64,000 bases of DNA from Lutraria lutraria (GCA_964023205.1 OZ026842.1:4691067-4755066); one strand, 5' to 3'; numbered from the stretch's first letter, positions 12,746 through 26,170 are shown. The notes: generated by a model from the letters alone, not told the origin. Numbers and translations are program-made.

Positions 12746-14104
12746 CATTTGGTGCGTTTAAAAAATTCTCGTGAATTATTTGTGTTTCTGTCAAGTATAT
12801 TGTGTGTTGCATCGCAGAGTAATAGTTGGTATCTTGATATTCTGCTTGCGATTACTATAGCTACAAGTTTGTGGAGTTGAAGTTCAGAAGAAACTCGTAC
12901 TAGTAATCTAAATAGTGTAGTTGCTTGAGTCTCTGTTGCGTGGAGCACCGTACTTTAATCTGAAGGTATTATGATCCTAACTCCCTTTTTTCTAATGTTG
13001 CTCCATGCTACACAAAAATGTTAATATTACAAATATCATAATGGCCGATTGTCATTATTTCTATGATACTAACCACGGATACTGTAATTTATTTTACAAC
13101 AAATCCAAAGGAAATTGTAAAGAGTTGTTGCACTTATTGAATATATATAAATAGAAATTATAAATTTCTTTAAATATTGCATGATGACCTATATAAGTTT
13201 ATTTATCGAATCATACTGTTATTGTGTAATTGCATATTTTTATCATGAGTTTTCATTGAAATGGATCGATGTTCTTCGTCTTTAATCTTTGAAAAAAGTC
13301 TTATTCCCAAAGACTTTGAACAGTGTAAATTTAAAGGGCAAAACACTCAAAAGGTATGTCATTGCTTTGTTTTTTTTAAATCTCATTGAAAATCATTTTC
13401 TATCATGGAAACCTCTAACAATTATACATCGGATGATAATTTTGGGACGTATGATACGAGAAATTGTTGTATGTCCGCCGACACATGGCCGAATTACTAT
13501 AGAAAACAGATGTATTTTATATTATTTTTGGATGCCAATGGAAACCAGGCATTCCTTGTTGCCTAAAGCAGCTATAAAACAAAATAAATTTAAAAAACCC
13601 ACATTAGATGCTAAACTAATTTATTCATCACTGAATACAGCAAGATCATAATTTACAAAAGTGATTATATATAGTATTCAGTATACATTGAGTGTCTATA
13701 AATGAAGTTATTGAAATTGGTAACACAAATCGATCATCAACATTTCTCTAGTCCTTTGTCCTTCTTAACTTGTGATAGTACACTTAAGATCTTCCATTTG
13801 TTCGTCATGAATTAATTCTGAAATATAGAAGCCTTCACAAGTGAGTTTTGAATATTAACTAGATAAAAAACATGGACATAATACTTTCACGTATTTAATA
13901 CAACATTTTGTATTATTATTAAAGACGCACTTTGGTAAAATGCATTGAAACAAAAAAGTATTTTCCAAATCGACCATGGTTCCCAGTAGAAATTATAAGT
14001 AGAATTTGGCTTATGTGTAAGTATAACAAACTTACAAAACATGTCAAGCATTTAAAGCATCATGATGAATCGATATAACACTCACAAAGATGAATTTAGA
14101 AGAT

Positions 14105-15889
14105 CGTACCATCTACAATTATACGAGTATAATGATGTACCCTTTTAGTTGTACCATCTACAGTTATATAATGATATACCCTTTTAGTTGTACCATCTAC
14201 AGTTATATAATGATATACCCTTTTAGTTGTACCATCTACAGTAATATAATGATATACCCTTTTAGTTGTACCATCTACAGTAATATAATGATATACCCTT
14301 TTAGTTGTACCATCTACAGTAACATAATGATATACCCTTTTAGTTGTACCACCTACAGTTATATAATGATATACCCTTTTAGTTGTACCATCTACAGTAA
14401 TATAATGATATACCCTTTTAGTTGTACCACCTACAGTTATATAATGATATACCCTTTTAGTTGTACCATCTACAGTTATATAATGATATACCCTTTTAGT
14501 TGTACCATCTACAGTTATATAATGATATACCCTTTTAGTTGTACCATCTACAGTTATATAATGATATACCCTTTTAGTTGTACCATCTACAGTAATATAA
14601 TGATATACCCTTTTAGTTGTACCATCTACAGTAATATAATGATATACCCTTTTAGTTGTACCATCTACAGTAATATAATGATATACCCTTTTAGTTGTAC
14701 CACCTACAGTTATATAATGATATACCCTTTTAGTTGTACCATCTACAGTAATATAATGATATACCCTTTTAGTTGTACCACCTACAGTTATATAGTGATA
14801 TACCCTTTTAGTTGTACCATCTACAGTTATATAATGATGTACCCTTTTAGTTGTACCACCTACAGTAATATAATGATATACCCTTTTAGTTGTACCACCT
14901 ACAGTTATATAATGATATACCCTTTTAGTTGTACCGTCTACAGTTATATAATGATGTACCCTTTTAGTTGTACCACCTACAGTTATATAATGATATACCC
15001 TTTTAGTTGTACCATCTACAGTTATATAATGATATACCCTTTTAGTTGTACCATCTACAGTAATATAATGATATACCCTTTTAGTTGTACCACCTACAGT
15101 TATATAATGATATACCCTTTTAGTTGTACCACCTACAGTTATATAGTGATATACCCTTTTAGTTGTACCATCTACAGTTATATAATGATGTACCCTTTTA
15201 GTTGTACCACCTACAGTTATATAATGATATACCCTTTTAGTTGTACCATCTACAGTTATATAATGATATACCCTTTTAGTTGTACCACCTACAGTTATAT
15301 AATGATATACCCTTTTAGTTGTACCATCTACAGTTATATAATGATATACCTTTTTAGTTGTACCACCTACAGTTATATAATGATATACCCTTTTAGTTGT
15401 ACCATCTACAGTTATATAATGATATACCCTTTTAGTTGTACCATCTACAGTAATATAATGATATACCCTTTTAGTTGTACCACCTACAGTTATATAATGA
15501 TATACCCTTTTAGTTGTACCGTCTACAGTTATATAATGATGTACCCTTTTAGTTGTACCACCTACAGTTATATAATGATATACCCTTTTAGTTGTACCAT
15601 CTACAGTTATATAATGATATACCCTTTTAGTTGTACCATCTACAGTTATATAATGATATACCCTTTTAGTTGTACCATCTACAGTTATATAATGATATAC
15701 CATTTTAGTTGTACCACCTACAGTTATATAATGATATACCCTTTTAGTTGTACCATCTACAGTTATATAATGATGTACCCTTTTAGTTGTACCACCTACA
15801 GTTATATAATGATATACCCTTTTAGTTGTACCATCTACAGTTATATAATGATGTACTCTTTTAGTTGTGCCATCTACAGTAATATAATG
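14105..15889. repeat. 39-bp minisatellite, about 45 copies, abutting the stop codon of gene B
   Basis: Near-perfect tandem copies of a 39-bp unit containing CCCTTTTAGTTGTACCATCT, ACAGTTATATAATGATATA. Unit variants differ at a few sites: CATCT/CACCT, GTTATA/GTAATA, GATATA/GATGTA. It is stop-free on both strands, giving a 612-codon frame on plus and a frame on minus that continues that of gene B past its stop. The unit nearest the gene merges with the last codons of gene B: the coding words for ATKKV align with the repeat words for TTKRV. So the array was probably seeded from the 3' end of the gene. Confidence 0.97.
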
Positions 15890-17114
15890 CTATACCTTTT
15901 TGGTTGCCATATCGAGAAGTCGCTTTAAATGAAGCAAGACAGCTCGTTTTTCATCACTATAGCTGGCTCCTTCACCTCCTGTCTGTTGTTCATTACCGGC
16001 AGTTTCGCCAGTATTAGTCTGTCCTTCTTCACCGTAATTGTCGCCTTCACCAGCCTGTTCTTCTTCACCGGTAGTGTCCCCTTCACCAGTTTCTCCTCCG
16101 TGTTCAGCATCATCCATATCTTCACTGAATTCCTCCTCCTCTTGTATCATATTTCCATACACCATTTGGCACATTTTTGCCATGGTGCCTGCTTGATTCT
16201 CAAAGGGACCGTACATGTCTAAAAGGACAAAGTATTAAATAATTGAATTAAAATCCCACGTGCAATGACAAAATTTATGGATTGTGCTCGTTTGTTTCCG
16301 TGGGTTTAACGTCTTGTCAACGATATTTCGGTTATATATACGATGATGAGGTTCACGTAACCAGTTAACCTGGTCTGTATTATAATCAGTACTAATTGAC
16401 CTTTCAGAAGGATCCGACAGCTTCTCCCCATTTGGAGGAAAATTGACTTTTTGTCATTTTTTTGGTTCTTACATTCCATATTAAATTTAAAATTACCAGC
16501 CTGTATTCTGAATATACTGTGTTTTGACTCTTATCTCATCCACGTCGTACAAAATAACAATGCTCTTAATGTATTGATGGACATTAGCCCTATCCCCATG
16601 TTTCAAGTGGCGTTTGAACTAAATAATAAAGTAATAAATGAATGCTTTTGTCTTACCGTTTTCAGATACTTGGCTTGAATACTTAACAAGTTCCATACTA
16701 AGGTTTATGTTAATACCTGGAAAAGTTGACATGATAAAGAACAGTTGGGCACTGCAGATTATTTCATGAGTAAAGTTATACCGTTAAGACGCTCTGTATT
16801 ACGATGATAAACATGAGTACGTAGTTTTCTTTAAAATGCTTATGACAATTGAAAACCACAGCTAAAACTATTAAACTATATAAGACCACAACACTTGCTT
16901 ACAGAACTCTAATTAGGCTTTGAAATAAGTGTCGTAACTAATGTAAAGCAACACTCTAATCTGTACCAGGGTAAATGTCCGGATTGAAAAATTTCTGGCG
17001 TGCCGTAGTCAACGTATAAAAACGAATGTTAAAACGTTTATCGGTTTTATTTACAACCAACCAGGTTCTAATGTTCTCATGTTGTCTCTTAAGTCTCTCC
17101 TTCTTTCTCCTCCT

Positions 17115-17190
<76 letters not shown>

Positions 17191-20100
17191 CATCCGGACA
17201 CACTCAGCTTTTATACAAATCCTCAGGGTCTCCAGATATTTAAGGAATGTTGCAAAATGTTCAATCTATAGATTCTGTTTGTACGAAGTGCCAATCATGA
17301 TACTTAATTTAAAATCTAGCTTATCAATATCTGAGTACAGTTTGTAGATAATACTACAACATGCATCCAGAGATTGTTAGTATTTCAAAATAATCGTTTA
17401 AGGTTCTAAAACAACGCATTAACTTAATTATGTATACTTAACCAATATTTCCAAAATATCAAACTGCTTGTGTCATGAATTTAAATCGACACGTGAACAA
17501 CTCCTCAAGAGAATTGAAGCATTAAATTTTGGACTGTAGCCAAATAAACAATACTATATTTTTGAAAGTTAAAGGCTTAAACATCTCCGATCCTACAGAA
17601 TATACTTCATTGAAATATCATCATATAAAACACAACCGAATACTGTAGAATCATTAATTTTCGTTGGGGATTTAATTTCGTGGATTTCGTGGTTCGACTC
17701 ATCCACGAAATCAAATCCCCATGAATTCAAATGCGGAGATAAGGCATTTCTTTTCAAATATCAAAATCCACGAATTTATGTCCCCACGAAATAGCCTTTT
17801 TAGTAAAAACCACGAAAATTGAACTCAACGAAAATTAATGATTCTACAGTATTACCAAGTAATATTCAAAATATGTGACTATGTTACAACACCGTACTAC
17901 GCACCAAAATGTACAAGGTGTTTAAATTGCAAAATGATTCACGACAATTTTGTTCGGGTTTAGATGCATAAAAAATTGTTTGTTACTGATTACATGCTTA
18001 TTAAGACAGGGTAGGAAGATAAAGATTTAATTTTCTTTTATACTTGAAAACTGGCGGAAAGATGAAACAAGTGAGACAGTGGATGAGCCATTCCATAGAC
18101 CATAAGGTCTATGGAAAAAGTGTAGGGTTGTGTGGAAAAATTGGGGTAAGTCGGGTAACTAGAAACAAACATTTCTTTAAGCCTTAGTAGTGTCTTTATA
18201 AGGGGAGCTCTACTATATACGCAAAATGGAACTTAACAAAAACTTACATTGAAGCAGTGATAATATCATATTCAAGTGGTCCACAAAATATTCCATTTCA
18301 CCCATTCCATTCTGCAACAAAACATATTACAGTGTATAGATAGTATGCTGTTATTCAAAAAAGCGTCCCTGAAATATTGAATTACGACGAGCGAATCGAA
18401 CCCACGTTTAAAATATTCCAGGGCGTTACCACTAGACCATCGTATAGATATGATTTTTGTAATACTTTCAATAACAAGACATTAGTGTGTTATAAATTTG
18501 GTGTAGTTTCGATAATATTGGACACCCTTTCATGCAATTTCCCAGAATGTACTTGTCGAATAATGTATGAATAGTACGGAAGCCTATTAGGGCCATTTTG
18601 TCTTAGGAATTCTGAATTATGACTAACGTCTTTTGACTTTTGTCTTAGTAATTATGCGTTATGACATATGACTTGCGGATATGTACACACGTGCATTTGC
18701 TTCAACACAGCGGAGCGCGGATGTTCATGTGAAAAAAAAACCTTGTTTGGTAAGTAAATGTAAACAGCTTGACATACTGGTACATTATTTACTAAATGGA
18801 CATCGTTAAACAATATTTGGCTAAACTTTAGAATAGCAGCTCTACATTTACAAGGCCAATATTCTTTGAATTTTTGTTTTCAAACCCTCCGATCCTCCGG
18901 AAAGATGTTTTGTAAATTTATATACATACAACACAAAATGTATATACATGTATTTAAGTTATCGTTTTAGAGACCAATGAGTAATGGGAGACACCGAATG
19001 TTGAAACTACAGATTGGATGACTCCACCAAACAAGTGGAAAATACAGACACGTGACAGCTCGGAGAGGAGGGGTTACAAGAATTTATGAATTCAACAGGA
19101 CAATTAGCAAATTGTCGATTTAACAGTGACCAATTACTAGTATGCCAACTTGGGACAATCTTCTTTCCTAATGGGAAAAAATGATATGGACGAGAAGTGA
19201 AACTGTCCTCTTATACTCGAGTAGCCATTAAAAATGATATTGACGAGAAGTGAAACTGTCCTCATATACTGGAGTAGCCATTAAAAATGATATGGACGAG
19301 AAGTGAAACTGTCCTCATATACTGGAGTAGCCATTAAAAATGATATTGACGGAAAATAATGTTATCTTCAAGACTATTTGAAAACTACCCGTGTCGATCC
19401 ATTACAATATTATTTGTACTTAAGAACTTCAAAATAGCCAGTCAGTGAAGAGCTTCCGAATGAAGAGCCACTCAGTGAAGAAAGCTGTCCTGTTCCAAGT
19501 ATAACCTCATTGTCAGTAAATGGTCATTTCTCTACAGGCCATTGATATACATGTACATCTTTCTCAAAAGGAATGCAATCCACATAAGGGTGCCAAAAAC
19601 ATGAAGTGATGTTTAAAGACATATATCATGCTTCATTAAAATGGGCATTACACAAAATAAACAAAGAAATACTACGTTTTTGTATTATAAATTATGTCTT
19701 ATATCATATGTCTTATATGTTGTGGTCGATTGGTGAGCCACTGGCAAGCTAAATAATGGTTTCCGTAGGCCCATCTAGGCGTCCGACAAAAAGAGACGGG
19801 AGTCTTGAGGTGCTGTGATAGTTGTCGCACAAGTCATCTTTCCTGGCCCTTTCAATAAGGGTGACACAATACTTAATAAAACCTATAGTTATACAAAAAG
19901 TTGCTATTCAAATTGTGACTTCTATTCACCGTTATCTCAGTTTTATTGAATGGTATTGAATCAATCTTACCAAAAGCCCTTCACTGATCTCGAAGGCAAT
20001 GGGACAAACACCAGCAATCATGTATTGGTCTTCGGTCAAGCTTTCTGAAAGACGATTGCGATATAAACAATAAAAAACTAAAATATTATCTGATCAGTAA

Positions 20101-22593
20101 ATGTGATTGTCGATAAATAATATTAGGAATCATGTCCAAAACCGCTTTATAGTTTTGAAAAAGAGGCGCTTTATTTGTCAATCAGAACAGAGCAGAATAG
20201 AACCCAGGTTTCTACGTACATAATCTGAAGAATAGATGGAAGTATTTTTAAGCTATTAAAAAGTTATTTATTACATGTATTTGAAAGAGGCTCATGTAAC
20301 ATTGAGTACCAAAAAAATATGATTGGTTTTTGTCTCAGGAAAAGTTACTTATGACATTTTTTCATGCTAACAAAATCGCCTTAAATAACTGCGGACTGAC
20401 ACAAGACGGCAATTTCCACTTCTCTTTGGATTCAAATTTCTTGTTACTAGAATCCATTTACACGGACAGAAATCCAAAATGGCATCCATAGCAATAATGT
20501 TTCAGTTTTATTCTAAAACGAAAATGTATGATACACATTTTAATATCATAATAAAGAATTTAATTCAAGCGTACGAAGTACAAATGTACCTTCAAGTCAA
20601 TCGCCGCACATTAAATCTCGCTCCCATTGCAAGTTGCTTAAACTGGCTCCCGTTCCATGTTGCGGACAGAAAACGGGGACCAGTTACATGGTATTATGCA
20701 TAAAAGCTATGTACAGTCAACGGGAACAAGTTTAAGTCAACGGGAATCAGTTTACGCTTATAAAGGGTCACGTTGTGAGGTGTAAGAATATATAAAAATA
20801 TAATCATACCATAATCGGTAATGGATAGCGAAGCCATCTCACAGCTTGCAACAATATTGGTAACTGTAATAAACAAGAGTAGATAACAGAACATACACTG
20901 ATATACGTATATCGTGCGAGATAACGAGCAAAATACATCCATACATCGGATAGTATACAATAATATACAAAATGTATTTAGTCCGCAAAATTAGAACCAC
21001 ATCTAAAACAAAAAATACACTACATGTATACATAGACTAGTAGTTAGGTGATTTCTTCTCAAAGTCTGTGATTGCAAGAAATATTTTTTTAAGATTCCGA
21101 AAAAAAAATATAGATCTATTCGACTTTTGTTTGACATTGTTGTTCGTTCATTTGACGTCTGTTTGAATGCTTAAGTAACCCTGAATATGAATATTTTGTA
21201 AGCTTCAATGTAACTTGACATACGAAGGTATTCAATCATCATTAAAATGTAGATCAAAGGTACATACAAAAGCTGATCACTTACGTTCCATAAGTCCACC
21301 TAAGCCATACAATACACCACTGTACATCCCTGAAAAACAAATGCAATAGGTATTGTTATTTGATAAAAAAAACACACACACCCTAATCAAGAGTTGAGAA
21401 CGACTGAGAAAGTATTTAGAGTTATATGACATTGTCGGAACCTCTAGGTCAAAGGTCAAAAGTTTGTACACAGAAACCTTTTTTGAAAGGTCAATTGCTT
21501 ACGTTTACGTTTTAAGTAAAAATACGAGGAGAGTAATACGCAGACCATTATAAAATCAATAAAGATGAAAAATAACCAAACACAGGATTAATTTATTCTA
21601 TCATATTTTTTTGCAGACCATTTAAAAAATTATTAAATAAAAATTGTGCTTGCAAGCGGATCTCGAGCCGTATACAAAATTTGCAGAAGCATATCGGAGG
21701 TATGGAGTTGGTCATTTAAAAACTAGTAAAGCTATGCCTCTGTTAGTTAGCTTACTTGAAATCGTCTTTGTACTATGGCTCCTTTTTACAGGCCCATATA
21801 AGCCTTTTGAATATAGTAATACAGAACAACAGATAAAATGATAGTTAAGTACAAGAAATATATCTTATTTGCGCGAAAACAATATTTACATAATGCATTT
21901 CTTTCATGAGCCACATCTTGTAAAAATGATGTCAGATGTTATTTCTTATTTTTTGCAATATCATTGAAAAGAATCTATATATATGAGTATGATGCATTTG
22001 TGTATGTACGTCGTGAAAAAAAAGAGTTTTTAAAAGCAAATAAAAGCCAGTTTCATCGATAAGACATCTTTCTAGGTAAAATAAGACCTACTTTAATTAT
22101 ACCATCCAAAACGCTAATGGGCCCTTAAGCAAAACCAATGCGGGTCGGAAAAGAATACTACTAGTATAGTAGAATATTTATTAGGATTTTTTCATGTATA
22201 TGTATCTCGTTACAAATAGAGAAATATACAGACAGACAGCGCGAGATTGTAACAGGATGAAAAGTAAACAGAAAAATAAAAAAAGATATACCTGTATATA
22301 TTTTGTTTCGAAATATTACTTTTAAAAAGAGATTTAAAATACTTATTGTGGAAAATAATACCATTACGGTTATGGAACAGATTTTTTAAAAGAAATAATC
22401 AGATAAATGCATTTTTAATATACGTATGTATATCGTTTTTAATTAATCTAAATTAAAAATAAAGGAGTGTTCACTGACCTCGTTTGAGCCGAAGCTGGCT
22501 AAGTCTAGCCGCCATCGATTCCTTTAAGTGCGGCTTGCATTCCGCAAATCCAACAGCAGCCACAAGAAGAACTATGACGAGAACTGAATTCAT
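15890..22593 (-). CDS. Gene B: secreted acidic four-cysteine proprotein, unrecognised family
   Basis: Seven exons, 246 aa: 22479-22593, 21285-21329, 20810-20863, 19971-20044, 18248-18311, 16657-16716, 15890-16218. All junctions are GT-AG and the phases are 1,1,1,0,1,1. Residues 1-19 form a signal peptide (MNSVLVIVLLVAAVGFAEC), followed by a short basic propeptide ending RLKR, a likely furin/dibasic site. The mature part has cysteines in the contexts ASC, GVC, LQC and KMC, all shared with gene A. The last exon carries a long Glu/Gly/Thr-rich acidic insert absent from gene A, then a basic helix and ATKKV before the TAG stop. The start is the first ATG about 63 bp after a TATAAAAG box. No known domain is recognised. 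The secreted, processed nature is inferred from sequence; the function is unknown. The 3' UTR would begin in the 39-bp minisatellite. Confidence 0.85.
17111..17188. repeat. (CT)n microsatellite
   Basis: CT dinucleotide run with one short interruption, preceded by a C homopolymer. It lies in gene B intron 5. The overlapping Ser/Leu-rich open frame is an artefact. Confidence 0.97.
17643..17850. mobile_element. MITE with 25-bp perfect terminal inverted repeats and TA target sites
   Basis: Ends CTGTAGAATCATTAATTTTC and GAAAATTAATGATTCTACAG (25-bp perfect TIRs overall), flanked by TA on both sides (17641-17642, 17851-17852). The interior contains further inverted words (GGGGATTTAATTTCGTGG / CCACGAAATCAAATCCCC). 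TA duplication suggests mobilisation by a Tc1/mariner-type transposase. Located in gene B intron 5. Confidence 0.85.
19176..19346. repeat. 53-bp tandem repeat, three copies
   Basis: Three head-to-tail units, each with GACGAGAAGTGAAACTGTCC, ATACT(C/G)GAGTAGCC and ATTAAAAATGATAT, in gene B intron 4. Confidence 0.9.
21786..22133. mobile_element. Degenerate copy of the TTAA-flanked MITE family
   Basis: Interior matches the element at 49529-49865 (AATACAGAACAA, AAGAAATAT(A/G)TCTTATTTG, AAAACAATATT, CACATCTTGTA, TTTTTTGCAATATCATTGAAAA, AAGACCTACTTTAAT). Its right end reads GCTAATGGGCCCTTAA. It lies in gene B intron 1. Confidence 0.7.
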
Positions 22594-22655
22594 CTTGAAA
22601 ATGATGCTGAGTACGTCGAAACTTCGAGTGTATGGATTGCAGGCATCCGGGGCTC

Positions 22656-22662
22656 TTTTATA
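22656..22662 (-). promoter_or_regulatory. TATA box of gene B
   Basis: TATAAAA (followed by G) on the minus strand, about 63 bp upstream of the ATG and within a GC-rich context. Gene A has TATAAAA at nearly the same distance, so the paralogues share core-promoter architecture. Confidence 0.65.
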
Positions 22663-24802
22663 CACCCCCGGCACAAGATGACAGAAATCACCATGGCGTA
22701 ACGTACGGCCCAAAATGAAACTATTTTGAAATCCTCGGGTACGTTAACTTCGTTCAAGGCTAACGCGGAAAACATCAGTAGTGTCTGGTAAACATTGAAT
22801 CAAAATTAAAGTTTAAAGTTCATCTTCACGTGGGACGTTTTATTGCGATACGATTTCTATGGGTTTTCTACTAAAGTACTAATTTTGAAAAGAGTATACA
22901 TATGTAAATTCCATAAATCATCTTTCATGTTTTAAGTACAAAATTAAGTTCAATCTTGTTTTCTTATTTATTCTGAATGCTTACAGTTACATACTAGATA
23001 ACGTCATGCATTCTTCTGAATACAAGTAAATTTTAAAGTTTTATAATTGGTTTATGTGTGTATTTGTATGAACTTGCATTTTGAATTAGTTCTCTATTCA
23101 CCCGTGTGGATGTTATTTATTGGCAAAAAAAACGTTACTCAAAAGATATGTAAAGCGTTGTCAACGTCAAATAAAAAACATATCATATTTTTGGATACCA
23201 AACTGAAATCTATTACAGGACACAGTTGAACAACTATGATATTCTATAAATGGTCTAAAATAAATATATGTCGTACATAATTTATCCCAATACCCAACCC
23301 CTACCTTGTCAAGTCATGCAACGCCTCCCTTTTTTAGAAATATTAATTCGTGACCCACAGATATAATTCGAAATCACCCGTATAATCAAATGTGTAAAAA
23401 AAATCGTTAAAAACAAATTGACAGAAAAATGCTGTGACGTGTGCTGTCACTCTGACCAGTGTATTTATTAGAGAATATATGGTTCTATTGATATATCCAT
23501 CTTTCAGCACAGTTTTCAACCACGGGATTAAAGCTGAGGCAGCACTCGGTCTATTTAACACTGAAACCATTGACAGCGGTAGTGATTGGAAATTGAACGA
23601 TAGTTCAGTTTTCTATAACCGTCACTCACTCGGGTGTGCATGAATTTTGATGCAAACCAAAGTACTATGTTTTTCTACATCTATCATGCAAGTGTTAAAC
23701 TATTAATAGTTCCCGTTACATGATGCAGCGCAAGTCTATGTATATGTACGTAAGTTAAGTTTTCGTTAGTACTTCCAGTACTTTAATTAATACGGCCGTG
23801 ACGAGCTAAATATGTCTCAGTTAGGTAAAGATGGCGTTTCTTGTAGAAGGAATGTAACAATTTCAGAGACTAGGCGCTGGAATCCAAGGCAAATATTATG
23901 TTCAGATGAAGGAAAACCTCATGCTATGCTGTTCAACTTGTTTTCGGCCTGGGGGAGAAGACTTACCCTGAACCCTAATGGGGGCCAAAGTGGCCCTCAG
24001 ACCCGGTTTCCTACTTGAAATTTTTAGAAGTTGCTGGTTTTCTTCAAACAAATGCCTGTCAAATGATACAGATACCTTGGTGTCATGTTCTACAATACTC
24101 GAAAACACATCTCGATATTTTCTGTGTCTAACCTTCTGCGTAGGTTTATAAATGTGACACAAGTAGCGTTATTGCAAAATTAAAGTCACGTGAACATGTT
24201 TGTTTCTGCCTATCCGACCTATCTTAAACAACCCCCTAGACGTTTTATTAGACCCGATAAATGGCCGGTACATCAATTTTCTCGCTTGTTCACGCTGCTT
24301 TCAACACAAAAACCCCGCCTACTTATCCGATTTTAAGTGTAACCAGAAAGAAACCTTTTTAGACATAAGTTTCAGTCGAGGTGCTTTGAAATGCTATTCA
24401 AATGTCAAAATACTATTTTGCTTATTAATGCAATACGTACATCTTGTGTTGGTTTCGTTCGTATATACATGTTTACAATTGTATGTTCAATAGCTTGAAA
24501 TGTGAGACAAACCACAATGATAAATGCGTCTGTAAAATTATCTAGTGGTAAACAGGCCTTTGTAAGATATGAAGTCGTCCTTGACGTTACACCTAAAAAA
24601 AATCAAAAACGCTTGATGGAAAATATTATCACACAATACCATACCCGGATCGTACACATATATATAAATGTGAAGAAATTGTTAAATTATAATTATTGCA
24701 AGCGGAAATCTTCGGCGTTTATCTAAAGCATGCGCCTGGGACCGTTCTATACATAGCGTGACGTCACTACGTATAGCATAGCGCTACCGTAGTGTACACA
24801 TT

Positions 24803-25325
24803 GGCCTGGGACATAACAGGCAGGCCGCCATTTTGTCGTTGTTAGTGTTCACGGGCTACTTTCTGCAATGACTGACCTTGGGAGTCCAACTATGGAAAAC
24901 CCTGTTTTTCTTTCAGTGTGAATTATAGATGCCTATATTTAATCAATCGCGAACAATAAACACGACTGAAATTCTGAGAAATCGAGTATGTATCTGGTGT
25001 TGAAGGAGTAATGACCGGAAACCAAATAACCAAAACATTTCCGTAACTGAGAAATACGCCTCGTACATAAGTGTAGGGTTACAAATTTTGGTTATTTAAT
25101 TCCGGTCACTACTTTTTCGACACTCGGTACTTCTTTTCTCTGAATTTCAGACTTTCAAACAACATGTTAATCGTTCGCGATTGATAAACTGGGCATCTAA
25201 TTCCCTTTGAAAGAAAAACAGATTGATTCCATCTTTGGATTCCCAGGGTCATGAAGCCATGGTGGAAAGTAGCCCGTGAACAACAAAAACAAAATGGCGG
25301 CCGGCCTATTATGTCCGAGGCACTT
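24803..25325. mobile_element. Fold-back (long palindromic) element
   Basis: The left arm (about 24803-25050) and right arm (about 25060-25325) are imperfect reverse complements of each other, meeting near GAAATACGCCTCGTACATAAG. Paired landmarks include GCCGCCATTTTGTCG / AAAATGGCGGCCGGCC, TTCACGGGCTACTTTC / GAAAGTAGCCCGTGAA, GACCTTGGGAGTCC / GGATTCCCAGGGTC and AATGACCGGAAACC / GGTCACTACTT. A one-armed relative lies at 12453-12745. Cruciform-capable; no ORF. Confidence 0.75.
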
Positions 25326-25644
25326 TCTTTAGACAAACGCCGAGGAGTTCCGATTGACGTTAATTAGTTCTTTCCTAAATTCATCCATTTATCTATTTAT
25401 GTATACGATCTTTAACTCATTATATCATTCATTTCGTCATTTGCATATTTATTGGTTAAATGTTGTTTTGCAGGTTTTTAGATAGCCACATTGAAAATAA
25501 GCTAAATGTTTTGTATGTTTACTTAATATATGTTCACCTTTTTTAAATAAAGACATTATTATCATTTATCGTACCTTAGACATACCGACGGGTAATTCGT
25601 GTCTCAACACTTTCGTGATGTAAATGGTGCAGTGAATAAACGTC

Positions 25645-25855
25645 AATTGTAGTTTCAAATTTCTATGCATTTCACATCATCAAATTATGACATTTTTTTT
25701 TTTAAAAAAAGAGTTAAACCGGATTTAGATCTGCTTTGTCACATGTATCGTTGAGCAATTGTAGTTTCAAATTTCTATGCATTTCACATCATAAATTTAT
25801 GACATTTAAAAAAAAAGTTAAACCGGATTTAAATCTCCTTTGTCACATGTATCGT
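25645..25855. repeat. Direct duplication, ~110 bp, two copies
   Basis: Two adjacent copies share AATTGTAGTTTCAAATTTCT, ATGCATTTCACATCAT, ATGACATTT, AAGTTAAACCGGATTTA and TTTGTCACATGTATCGTTG, differing mainly in a homopolymer. Confidence 0.85.
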
Positions 25856-26170
25856 TGGGCAAGACACCCTTAAAATCTGTATTCCAAAACTATGCGCTGT
25901 ATAAGGTTACAGACCTACTTTAATTGTAATAATATTATCTCAAAATAGGCAGAAAGATTTTGTAAATGTTTATAAGTTTTATATAAGTTTCCTTGAAAGA
26001 AAATTAATTAACAGGAGTTTTTTTTAAATCACAATGACATGCTTTGAGATAGTTTCCATTTAAATTTGCATTGAAATCTGTGGGAGTAAACCATTTTTCT
26101 AAAAAAGGCAAAAGAACATCCATTTCAATGAAAATTAATGTTAACTTGAAAGACAGAATATTGATATAAC

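Larger units (their letters stand above)
10445..15889. other. Intergenic region between flippase start and gene B end
   Basis: Holds the presumed flippase promoter, several inverted-repeat elements (10712-11390, 11776-11903), half of a fold-back element (12453-12745) and the large minisatellite that runs up to the stop of gene B. An open frame at 11975-12511 has no recognisable protein features. No other gene seen. Confidence 0.5.

Noticed and set aside
14090..15928. 612-codon plus-strand open frame of a 13-residue repeat
   Set aside because: Entirely the 39-bp minisatellite, whose unit is stop-free on both strands. No promoter or splice context on the plus strand.
15929..16222. 97-codon plus-strand frame rich in Phe/Ser/Thr
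   Set aside because: Antisense shadow of the acidic last exon of gene B.
17026..17271. 81-codon frame with Ser/Leu run
   Set aside because: Translation of the CT microsatellite.
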